From Actinomycetota bacterium (GTDB taxonomy: Bacteria; Actinomycetota; Aquicultoria; Aquicultorales; Aquicultoraceae), in assembly GCA_030017355.1 (NCBI GenBank), contig JASEIR010000139.1, positions 1 to 5,957 of the forward strand: a stretch of 5,957 bases of DNA, read 5' to 3'. The position numbers were made by a program, and so were the translations under genes. Positions 1 to 5,805 of this stretch are shown here, piece after piece. Position 1 is the first letter of the stretch. Every line of letters starts with the position of its first letter. The notes beneath the pieces were generated by a model. It worked only from the letters and a program-made list of their open reading frames with translations. It was not told where the DNA came from and ran no database searches.

Positions 1-1006
1 CCTCAACCAAGAACTGGGCTATTATATCCTTCTTTCTTGCTCCTAAAGACTTACGCAGCCCGATCTCTCGCGTGCGCTCAACTACTGTAACCAGCATGAT
101 ATTCATAATACCGATCCCGCCAACCAACAGCGAAATCATAGCTATACCAGAGAGAAGCATTGTAAATGTTCCTGTAACCTGGGACATTGTTCCAAGGATA
201 TCTTGCTGTGAGGTGATCGTAAAATCAGCTTGGTATGGATTTGAGATCTTATGGCGAGCAAGCAAAAAATACCCAACTTCATCTCTTGCTTGGTCCATAA
301 CCTGCTCGCTTTTCGCAGCTATTGAGATCGACCCGACATAATCAACGCCAAAAATCTGCTTTTGCGCCACGTTGAGTGGAACAAAGACAATATCGTCCTG
401 GTTCATAAAGCCTGTTCCGCCCTTGGCTACTGTAACCCCGATAACTCTAAACGACAAGCCATTTATTCTAACTGTTTGCCCTACCGGATTTGCACCTTCG
501 CCAAACAGGTCAGCAACAACCTGGGGACCAAGGACTGCAACTTTAGCCATACTATCTAAGTCTTGCTGTGCAATAAACCGCCCTGATGAAAGAGATATCT
601 TGCGAACGTCAACATATGCCGATGTAACGCCTAGGATTTGAGTGTTTGTATTGTTTCTGCCAGCAATAACCTGTGCCCTCTGTTGAAGCTCGGGAGAAAC
701 ATTCGCAACTGTCGTGATTTGCGGAGACTCCATAATTGCTTTTGCGTCTTCATATGTAAGGCTTGTTGCCCCTCCTGCAGCACTTCTCACACCCCCGCTC
801 ATTAAAGAGCCAGCTCTTACCGTTAAAAGATTCGAACCTAACGATTGGATTTGCGACGCAACTGCTTTTTGGCTTGACTGCCCAAGAGAAACAAGAGCTA
901 TCACAGCACCTATACCGATAACAATTCCCAGACTTGCAAGAGCAGTCCGCATTTTGTTAAGCAATAATGCTTCAATTGCTGTTGATATAGTTTCAGAAAG
1001 GTCCAT
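1..1006 (-). CDS. macB: MacB-like ABC transporter permease (FtsX family), C-terminus cut by window edge
   Basis: The first 335 residues read cleanly from an ATG at 1004-1006 to the window edge with no stop. This is the membrane subunit of a MacAB/YknXYZ-type exporter. These transporters have four membrane helices and a large extracytoplasmic domain and move substrates outside the membrane by a mechanical cycle. Visible parts are a short N-terminal amphipathic stretch, TM1 at about residues 21-41 (ASLGIVIGIGAVIALVSLG), a MacB_PCD-like extracytoplasmic domain at about 45-275, and TM2 at about 282-308. TM2 runs into the typical FtsX coupling segment ERTREIGLRKSLGARKKDI (310-328). TM3, TM4 and the C-terminus, usually some 60-70 residues more, lie outside. 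The start follows GGAGAG (1017-1022) at 10 nt spacing and lies 39 nt after the ATPase stop, so the two are surely cotranscribed. It is a stand-alone permease, not fused to its ATPase as in E. coli MacB. Family is certain; substrate is unknown. Confidence 0.93.
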   Translation of the reverse strand, partial: MDLSETISTAIEALLLNKMRTALASLGIVIGIGAVIALVSLGQSSQKAVASQIQSLGSNLLTVRAGSLMSGGVRSAAGGATSLTYEDAKAIMESPQITTVANVSPELQQRAQVIAGRNNTNTQILGVTSAYVDVRKISLSSGRFIAQQDLDSMAKVAVLGPQVVADLFGEGANPVGQTVRINGLSFRVIGVTVAKGGTGFMNQDDIVFVPLNVAQKQIFGVDYVGSISIAAKSEQVMDQARDEVGYFLLARHKISNPYQADFTITSQQDILGTMSQVTGTFTMLLSGIAMISLLVGGIGIMNIMLVTVVERTREIGLRKSLGARKKDIIAQFLVE

Positions 1007-1045
1007 AGCGCTCGATCTCTCCAATGCTTGCTTTTATTATTTTTG

Positions 1046-1720
1046 TTATTTGAAGTAGTCATCATCAATTTTGCCATCACGGATATAGATAATACGTTTG
1101 GCGTATTTAGCAACATCAGGTTCGTGGGTAATCATAATGATTGTATGTCCCTCTTCATTTAACCGCCGAAAAATCCTCATTATTTCCTCACCTTGTGCTG
1201 TCGCTAAATTTCCAGTCGGCTCATCTGCTAAAATAATTGCAGGATTCATAGCAAGAGACCGCGCAATAGCAACTCGTTGTTGCTGCCCTCCCGAAAGCTG
1301 ATTTGATAAGTGCTCTAACCTATCTCCCAAGCCCACCATCTCAAGCAGCTCTTTTGCTCTTCTAATCCGCTCTTCCTTTGGTATTCCTGCATACACCATG
1401 GGAATCATCACGTTTTTTAGCGCTGTTGAGCGAGGAAGCAGATTATATGCCTGAAACACAAAGCCAATTTTTCTGTTCCGAATACGCGCCAATTCATCGT
1501 CAGAGAGTTTTCCCATATCCTTGCCTTCAAGAATGTAGGTTCCGCTTGTTGGCGTATCAAGACAACCTAAAATATGCATAAGTGTGGACTTTCCGCTACC
1601 GGAAGGGCCCATAATGGCTACAAATTCTCCTTTTTTAACCTCAAAGGAAACGTCAGAAAGCGCAACCGTCTCTACCGAATCTCTGCGATATACTTTAGAT
1701 AGATGGTCAACTTGTATCAT
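1046..1720 (-). CDS. ABC transporter ATP-binding protein, MacB/LolD/YknY type
   Basis: Cytoplasmic ATPase of 224 residues, the usual length for LolD/YknY-type subunits, which power an FtsX-like permease. Motifs in order: Walker A GPSGSGKST (38-46), Q-loop Q90 (FVFQAYNLLP), signature LSGGQQQR (142-149), Walker B IILADE (162-167) with catalytic E167, and switch histidine H199 (ITHE). The stretch after Walker B reads EPTGNLATAQGEE, so the D-loop aspartate of the usual NLD/ALD is alanine (A173). All other catalytic residues are present, so the protein should be active. The ATG at 1718-1720 follows AAGGA at 10 nt spacing and lies 25 nt after the adaptor stop; the permease begins 39 nt downstream. 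The order adaptor-ATPase-permease matches yknXYZ of Bacillus subtilis. Family is certain; the exported substrate cannot be read from this subunit. Confidence 0.97.
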   Translation of the reverse strand: MIQVDHLSKVYRRDSVETVALSDVSFEVKKGEFVAIMGPSGSGKSTLMHILGCLDTPTSGTYILEGKDMGKLSDDELARIRNRKIGFVFQAYNLLPRSTALKNVMIPMVYAGIPKEERIRRAKELLEMVGLGDRLEHLSNQLSGGQQQRVAIARSLAMNPAIILADEPTGNLATAQGEEIMRIFRRLNEEGHTIIMITHEPDVAKYAKRIIYIRDGKIDDDYFK

Positions 1721-1745
1721 GCCTCATTGTTCCTTGTCTTAAATT

Positions 1746-3665
1746 CTAATGACGGTCACTGGAACGCATACCTCCGCCAACGCTCCCGCCAGGAAACATT
1801 CCGCCGCCAGGCCGCATGCCTCCGAATCCCCCTCCGCTAAATGGCGAGGATGAGCTTGCGCTTTGCTGGCTGCTTGACGATAATGTCTCGATAACTACTT
1901 CGTCACCTTCAGATAGCCCCGAGACAACCTCTACCTGGCTGTCGGAATATAAACCAAGCGTTACTGGGACTTGCTGTGGTTGTCCATTTTTAAGAACTGT
2001 TACCGTAGTTTGATTGCCTACTGAACGGCTGGCGTTGGATGGAATGAGAAGCACGTTATCTTTTGTTTCCGTAATAATGCTGGCGTTGGCTGCCATATTT
2101 GGCTGAACCTCATCAGAATCCGAATCAAACTGGATCGTCACTAGGTAGGTTGTCACGCCGGAGCTGACAGTGCCGGTTCTATCAATGCCAACAACTTTTC
2201 CTGTGTATGTTTTTCCTGGCAAGGCATCAAGGGTTATTGTTGCTTTCTGACCAGTTCTTACTTTTATGATATCAACTTCAGATACATTAAACTTGGCAAT
2301 TGGCCTATTATCGCTAATAATTGTTGCAACCTTTTGCCCTCCCGAGCCGCTTTCGTTTCCGCCTGATAGGCTTGAGGAACCATTTCCACCTTGCGCGGAT
2401 GACCCACCGGATGATCCGCCTCCTGATGATGAGGCCCCCGAGATCACCATACCTACCACTAGATTCAAGTCAGCAACTCTTCCGCTCACAGGGGCGATTA
2501 CAGTTGGCAAAGTTGCTTGATATGCAAGCCAGGCAGCATCAACATCTGCTTTTGCTTTTTCTACAGCACTGTTATCGCTTTTTGCTCCTTGTTTTGCAAT
2601 TGATACGCTAAGATTAGCCCTTTCTATTGAGGCATCTGCGCTATCGTATTTGCTTTGAGCCAAATCCAGAGCGTTTTGGGCTGCTTGTAATGCCAACTCT
2701 TTTTGCTTTCGATCAGCATCGCTTGCTGGCTTATTTTTTACGGCATCCCATGCATCCTGGGCAGCTATAAGCGCTGCCTTGGCTAATTCAAGCTCTCGCT
2801 GCAATGAAAGTTTTGTTTGCTGCGCAGTGGCCGTAGTATCTTTGTCGGCATTGTCGTACTTCATCTGAGCCAACTCGAGGGCATATTGCGCTGCTTGGAG
2901 AGACAGCTCTTTTTGCCTGCGTTCTGCCTCAGTGGTTGAGGTCGACTCTAGCGCCCTGTAATAAGCATCCTGTGCTGCTTCTCGTGCTGCTTTGGCTGAT
3001 TCAAGCTCTTTTTTTAGCATGAGTTTTGTTTGTTCTACATCTAAAGAAATGCTTGCATCGGCATTGTCATACTTCATCTGGGCTAGGTCGTATGCGTGCT
3101 GTGCTGCTTGTAAGGCAAGTTCTTTTTGCTTGCGTTCTGCGTCAGTGATTGGTCTATCCTTAACAGCATCCCATGCATCTTGGGCGGCTACCAGTGCTGA
3201 CTTAGCTAATGTAAGCTCTCGTTGCAGCGAAAGCTTTGATTGCTGTGCATTTAATAAATCAATCTCTGCTGACTTAATATCTCTCTTTGCAACAAGATTG
3301 CTCTGTTTTGCAGATTCAAGCGCGCTTTTTGCACTCAAGTATGAAGCCCATGCTTTAGCCTTAGCAACCTGTCCATTTTTATCAAGCTCTATTGTTAAAA
3401 GCTTATCGCCCGCTTTAACTATATCGCCTTCCTTAACATATATTTTTTTAACTATACCGGTTGCTTGCGTGGTAACGGGGATATTGTTTGAGGCAATTTG
3501 CCCTGAAGCACTTATTGATGAAATAATCATTCCTCTCTCAACTTTTGCCGTTCTATACTCGATCTGGTCTCTGTTAGCTAAGGCACGATAAGTCAGCACG
3601 CCTACTACAATAACAATGACAACAACAGCTAGAAGCATACTTTTTCTCTTGGTTGATAACTTCAT
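1746..3665 (-). CDS. macA: MacA/YknX-like HlyD-family membrane fusion (adaptor) protein with triplicated coiled coil
   Basis: Extracytoplasmic adaptor of the exporter encoded just downstream, 639 residues against roughly 370-400 for typical MacA. Order: basic cytoplasmic N-terminus and TM anchor (about 9-26), first half of the lipoyl-like domain (about 64-93, TTQATGIVKKIYVKEGD), an Ala/Gln/Lys-rich helical region (about 100-385) with three ~70-residue repeats, and the second lipoyl half (387-408, IAPVSGRVADLNL). A Ser/Gly-rich insert (409-443) follows, then a beta-barrel (about 446-532), a membrane-proximal domain (about 533-595) and a Ser- then Gly/Met-rich tail (595-639). The extra length comes from the repeats, the insert and the tail. 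The ATG at 3663-3665 follows AGGAG with about 6 nt spacing. Upstream lie a terminator and a 19-bp element shared with the secreted-protein gene, so this operon probably has its own controlled promoter. Adaptor function is secure from domain order; partner and substrate are not known. Confidence 0.95.
   Translation of the reverse strand: MKLSTKRKSMLLAVVVIVIVVGVLTYRALANRDQIEYRTAKVERGMIISSISASGQIASNNIPVTTQATGIVKKIYVKEGDIVKAGDKLLTIELDKNGQVAKAKAWASYLSAKSALESAKQSNLVAKRDIKSAEIDLLNAQQSKLSLQRELTLAKSALVAAQDAWDAVKDRPITDAERKQKELALQAAQHAYDLAQMKYDNADASISLDVEQTKLMLKKELESAKAAREAAQDAYYRALESTSTTEAERRQKELSLQAAQYALELAQMKYDNADKDTTATAQQTKLSLQRELELAKAALIAAQDAWDAVKNKPASDADRKQKELALQAAQNALDLAQSKYDSADASIERANLSVSIAKQGAKSDNSAVEKAKADVDAAWLAYQATLPTVIAPVSGRVADLNLVVGMVISGASSSGGGSSGGSSAQGGNGSSSLSGGNESGSGGQKVATIISDNRPIAKFNVSEVDIIKVRTGQKATITLDALPGKTYTGKVVGIDRTGTVSSGVTTYLVTIQFDSDSDEVQPNMAANASIITETKDNVLLIPSNASRSVGNQTTVTVLKNGQPQQVPVTLGLYSDSQVEVVSGLSEGDEVVIETLSSSSQQSASSSSPFSGGGFGGMRPGGGMFPGGSVGGGMRSSDRH
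2337..2441 (-). other. Ser/Gly-rich low-complexity insert within the adaptor's lipoyl-like domain
   Basis: Adaptor residues 409-443 are almost only Ser, Gly, Asn and Ala (for example SSSGGGSSGGSSAQGG). They fall between the conserved strand ending VVGMVI and the strand KVATIIS, where a compact MacA domain has a short turn. A flexible surface loop is expected. Similar Ser-rich loops occur in some Gram-positive YknX-like adaptors (from memory of the family). Confidence 0.85.
2610..3239 (-). repeat. Three tandem ~70-residue coiled-coil repeats inside the adaptor gene
   Basis: Residues 143-212, 213-283 and 284-352 of the adaptor are three consecutive copies of one unit (DNA 3030-3239, 2817-3029, 2610-2816). 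Each reads roughly KLSLQRELxLAKAALxAAQ, a short polar break (KDRPITDAE, ESTSTTEAE or KNKPASDAD), then RKQKELALQAAQxAxDLAQ and KYDNAD. Over the first 64 residues copies 1 and 3 match at 51 positions by my count. Many synonymous codons differ between the copies, so the duplication is not recent. Each unit looks like helix-turn-helix, that is, one alpha-hairpin per copy. Confidence 0.93.
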
Positions 3666-3735
3666 CGCTCTCTCCTATGAAATTTTCACTCAATCCTATG
3701 GAAGTTTATCCTCTAAACTAAGATAGATCAGTAAG

Positions 3736-3754
3736 CTGAGAAATAGCTTAAAAA
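3736..3754 (-). promoter_or_regulatory. Putative operator, copy 2 of a 19-bp element, upstream of the adaptor operon
   Basis: On the minus strand this reads TTTTTAAGCTATTTCTCAG and matches 18 of 19 bases at 4495-4513. It contains TTTAAG-N5-TCTCAG, half-sites 11 bp apart, the spacing used by OmpR-family response regulators such as CiaR (consensus NTTAAG-N5-WTTAAG). It lies 70 bp before the adaptor ATG and overlaps the U-tract of the upstream gene's terminator. No clear -10/-35 pair could be assigned; an activator-dependent promoter is one explanation. The match is seen; regulator binding is inferred. Confidence 0.5.
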
Positions 3755-3797
3755 AACAATAAAACTCCACTAGTTATCAAACCAGCGGAGTTTTATT
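3747..3797 (-). terminator. Intrinsic terminator of the secreted-protein gene
   Basis: The arms 3759-3774 and 3781-3796 form a 16-bp stem in minus-strand RNA, 14 Watson-Crick pairs and two G-U, with the core AUAAAACUCC/GGAGUUUUAU. One further pair is possible at each end, leaving a small loop. A single G and then seven U (complement of 3750-3756) follow. On the plus strand the two wobbles become A-C mismatches, so the structure suits minus-strand transcripts. It begins about 55 bp after the stop of the secreted-protein gene and separates it from the adaptor operon. Confidence 0.9.
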
Positions 3798-3851
3798 TCG
3801 ATCTAGTTAAATTATTGAGGGCTGTTGCATGAGCGGTGGGTAAATATCGGA

Positions 3852-4436
3852 CTAAATACCTCCAGTTGCGGTATTCGTGTTTGAATCAGGTGCAAATCCT
3901 CCTGGACAACCGCCCCTAAACCATCCCGGGCCTCCCATAAATCCTCCTCCTCGGCCATGCTTAAAACCACCTTTGCCACCCATAAATCCTCGGCCAAACA
4001 GGTAGAACTTCTTATCAAGCCCATTTTCCTTTGCCCACGCCTCTACATCCGCGCGCAGTTTCTCCATTGCTGCCCGTCTTTCTTCAAAGGAAAGCTCTTG
4101 ACTCATTATGCCTTCAATCTTGGCTTTTATTTCATCCATCTTCTTAAGAATTGCATCTTTTTGGGCTTGAGTAATTTCCTTGTTTTTTACAGCCTGATCT
4201 AGCCTTTCCTCAATATGCGCTTTGCGCTCTGCTTCGCGTTCTTGACGGTATTCACCAAGGACTTTATCTACCTTGTTTCGATCTAAATTGAACTCTTTAA
4301 CAAGCTTTTCAACAATCGGTGGAAATTTCTGCGTTCCTGTAGTTGCAGCATTTACGCTATATGCTCCAGCTAGAAGTAGCAAGCTAAGGGTGGCGACTAC
4401 AATTATTGCTGTTCTAACTCTCACCCTTTTCATCAT
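3852..4436 (-). CDS. Secreted small helical protein with Gly/Phe-rich C-terminal tail, function unknown
   Basis: A 194-residue exported protein that I cannot assign to a characterised family. It has a Sec signal peptide (basic MMKRVRVR, hydrophobic core about 10-25, likely cleavage after VNA at residue 30). A charged, all-helical domain (about 38-140) contains FNLDRNKVDKVLGEYRQER, ERLDQAVKNKEITQAQKDAI and LSFEERRAAMEKLR. The tail (about 147-182) is Gly, Phe, Arg, Met and Lys rich, with two GFMGG motifs and one Cys (C177). The helical part resembles small secreted proteins of the DUF2680/YckD kind and, more loosely, Spy/CpxP-type stress proteins whose LTxxQ motif is echoed by ITQAQ (88-92). 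Both are weak comparisons. The start is set by a full AAGGAGGTG site at 4442-4450; ATG at 4434-4436 or 4431-4433 is possible. It has its own upstream element and terminator, so it is probably an abundant single-gene transcript. Its place between htrA and an exporter suggests an envelope-stress role. Confidence 0.88.
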   Translation of the reverse strand: MMKRVRVRTAIIVVATLSLLLLAGAYSVNAATTGTQKFPPIVEKLVKEFNLDRNKVDKVLGEYRQEREAERKAHIEERLDQAVKNKEITQAQKDAILKKMDEIKAKIEGIMSQELSFEERRAAMEKLRADVEAWAKENGLDKKFYLFGRGFMGGKGGFKHGRGGGFMGGPGWFRGGCPGGFAPDSNTNTATGGI

Positions 4437-4440
4437 CGCT

Positions 4441-4450
4441 ACACCTCCTT
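4441..4450 (-). promoter_or_regulatory. Near-perfect Shine-Dalgarno site of the secreted-protein gene
   Basis: The minus strand reads AAGGAGGTGT, matching the complement of the 16S rRNA 3' end over nine bases, with GGAGG 7 nt before the ATG at 4434-4436. It is the strongest ribosome binding site in the window and implies high translation of this small secreted protein. Confidence 0.9.
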
Positions 4451-4462
4451 CTATTAGAGTGG

Positions 4463-4529
4463 TTTGCTGTTACATATCATTGTCGCAAATAAACCTGAGA
4501 AATCGCTTAAAAATCTTAAAAACAGCAAA
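4463..4529. repeat. 9-bp inverted repeat flanking the promoter region of the secreted-protein gene
   Basis: TTTGCTGTT at 4463-4471 and its exact complement AACAGCAAA at 4521-4529 enclose 49 bp that contain the TTTAAG half-sites and the expected promoter. It could be paired protein sites or a long RNA hairpin if transcription starts upstream. A chance match of this size is possible in such a short AT-rich region. Confidence 0.4.
4495..4520 (-). promoter_or_regulatory. Putative response-regulator operator, copy 1 of the 19-bp element plus an extra TTTAAG
   Basis: On the minus strand 4495-4513 reads TTTTTAAGCGATTTCTCAG, differing at one base from the copy before the adaptor gene. It contains TTTAAG (4506-4511), five bases, then TCTCAG (4495-4500), an 11-bp period. 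A second TTTAAG (4515-4520) lies only three bases further upstream. The 19-bp element ends 58 bp before the ATG. Weak hexamers TTCTCA and GATATG at 17-bp spacing could serve as -35 and -10, with the element overlapping -35 as in class II activation. Binding by the regulator of the adjacent two-component system is inferred. Confidence 0.5.
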
Positions 4530-4543
4530 AGTTTTCATAAAAA

Positions 4544-4583
4544 TTTCTAGCACTGCCACTGGCTTTCTAGCACAGCCACTGGC
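4544..4583. repeat. Two tandem 20-bp repeats just after the htrA stop
   Basis: TTTCTAGCACWGCCACTGGC occurs twice head to tail (4544-4563 and 4564-4583) with one mismatch (T/A). Each unit ends in the small palindrome GCCACTGGC. The pair begins 6 bp after the htrA stop on the minus strand. A 5-bp hairpin (TGGCU/AGCCA) can form but it lies some distance from the following U-rich stretch, so it is a poor terminator. Function is unknown. Confidence 0.85.
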
Positions 4584-4589
4584 ACCGAC

Positions 4590-5741
4590 CTACTGTCTTG
4601 GTTTTTCAGTTAGAGTAAGGTCAACTTTATGCTCCTTACCATTTCTAAAGTAAGTTATTTTAATGCTGTCACCGACTTCCCTTTGTCTAACCTCAGCAAT
4701 TAGATCATCCATATCTTCAATAGATGTATTATCAACAGCGGTTATTATATCTTCCTTCCGCAAGCCAGCTTTCGCTGCTGGACTTCCAGGAACAACCTCA
4801 ACAATAACTGCTCCTTTCTTGATGGGAGCACTGCTATCCGCTGCTACAATATCGCGGGCATCGCGACCATATATGCCCATATATGGATGACTAGCCTTGC
4901 CCTTTTCTATAAGCTGGTCGGCAACGCTTCTTACTGTTTCTACTGGAATTGCAAAACCAACGCCCTCATATGCGCCACTACTTGATATAATCAGCGTATT
5001 TATGCCGATAACTTTGCCAGTTGCATCGCTTAAAACCCCGCCGCTGTTGCCAGGATTTATTGCTGCGTCGGTCTGAATAAGGTTGGTAAAGGTTATATTG
5101 CCTCCAGTCTCTTCGTCTGGAATGGTTACCGTGCGGTTAAGTGCGCTTATAATGCCAGATGTTACTGTATACTCAAAACCAAAAGGACTGCCAATGGCGA
5201 TCGCAGGCTCGCCAACCTGTAAGCTCTTAGTAGACCCAAATTCAGCGGCATTTAGCCCTTTCTTATCAACCTTAAGAACGGCAAGGTCTGTTTCTGGATC
5301 TGCGGCAACTAGTCTGGCCTTTATCTCATCTGTTCCTATGGTAACAAAAACCTCCCTTGCTCCTGATATCACATGATTGTTGGTTATAATATAGCCGTCA
5401 TCACGATAGATAACTCCAGAGCCAACTCCACCCACCAAGCCAGAGTGGATTGCATCCCGCGGACCTTGATTTACGCTAATGTTTACAACCGATGGCTTTA
5501 GTCTATTAGCAACAGCTGTAGCAGGACTTACTAAATCGCCTGCCTTGATAACCTGCTTCTGGCCATCAGCTGGATGGATTTGTCGATCACTAGGAGTGGC
5601 CTCCGGCACACTGCTGCGCACATTGGGAGTAATATATGCGGAGATAACCCCACCGATAATTGCACTGATGAGCGAAACGGCAACCAATATGCCAATAAAC
5701 CTATAACCAAAACCTTGACTATGAGCGTTTTTCTCTTCCAT
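4590..5741 (-). CDS. htrA: HtrA/DegP-like membrane-anchored trypsin-like serine protease with one PDZ domain
   Basis: A 383-residue surface protease that degrades or holds misfolded exported proteins. Order: short cytoplasmic N-terminus, TM anchor (about 13-36), polar linker (about 40-75), chymotrypsin-fold protease (about 80-280) and one PDZ domain (about 285-378). The triad is intact: H123 in TNNHV, D152 in ETDLAVLKV and S233 in GNSGG, with family motifs GSGVIYRDDGYIITNNHV, AIGSPFG and QTDAAINPGNSGG. The PDZ has the carboxylate-loop-like YMGI (287-290) and the family motif GSPAAKAGL (319-327). One PDZ and an uncleaved anchor are typical of Gram-positive HtrA and of DegS, unlike two-PDZ DegP. 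The ATG at 5739-5741 follows AAGGA at about 9 nt spacing. The gene lies 64 bp after a histidine kinase gene, matching the CssRS-, CiaRH- and MprAB-linked htrA arrangement, and may be cotranscribed with it. No convincing terminator is seen after the stop. Confidence 0.97.
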   Translation of the reverse strand: MEEKNAHSQGFGYRFIGILVAVSLISAIIGGVISAYITPNVRSSVPEATPSDRQIHPADGQKQVIKAGDLVSPATAVANRLKPSVVNISVNQGPRDAIHSGLVGGVGSGVIYRDDGYIITNNHVISGAREVFVTIGTDEIKARLVAADPETDLAVLKVDKKGLNAAEFGSTKSLQVGEPAIAIGSPFGFEYTVTSGIISALNRTVTIPDEETGGNITFTNLIQTDAAINPGNSGGVLSDATGKVIGINTLIISSSGAYEGVGFAIPVETVRSVADQLIEKGKASHPYMGIYGRDARDIVAADSSAPIKKGAVIVEVVPGSPAAKAGLRKEDIITAVDNTSIEDMDDLIAEVRQREVGDSIKITYFRNGKEHKVDLTLTEKPRQ

Positions 5742-5805
5742 ATCATTTCTTCCTTTCGTATCAGGTGCTACTTAGGCACAATTCAAGCAGACAAAATTTT
5801 GCAAT

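Noticed and set aside
72..1058. Several plus-strand frames of 65-114 codons across the permease region
   Set aside because: All are antisense to a permease with clear FtsX-family motifs, and none gives a recognisable protein.
910..1116. Minus-strand 68-codon frame spanning the ATPase-permease junction
   Set aside because: It overlaps both real genes in another frame and has no family resemblance.
1046..1720. Degenerate or inactive ATPase because of the D-loop change
   Set aside because: Walker A, Q-loop, signature, Walker B glutamate and switch histidine are all intact and the frame is full length.
2992..3591. A 199-codon plus-strand open frame, the longest on that strand
   Set aside because: It is exactly antisense to the Ala/Gln-rich repeats of the adaptor; its Cys/Ser/Ala-rich product mirrors that composition and resembles no family.
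3812..4024. Minus-strand 70-codon frame overlapping the secreted-protein gene
   Set aside because: It lies out of frame within a gene that has a signal peptide and strong ribosome binding site, and its product shows no recognisable features.
4544..4583. CRISPR-like array
   Set aside because: The two 20-bp units are directly adjacent with no spacers and there are only two of them.
5792..5801. Perfect palindrome CAAAATTTTG between the kinase and htrA genes
   Set aside because: It is short and AT-rich, is easily a chance match, and has no adjoining promoter or hairpin with a U-tract.
5742..5805. A third copy of the 19-bp element before htrA
   Set aside because: I searched the 64-bp gap and found no TTTAAG or TCTCAG half-site; htrA is more simply read from the kinase transcript.
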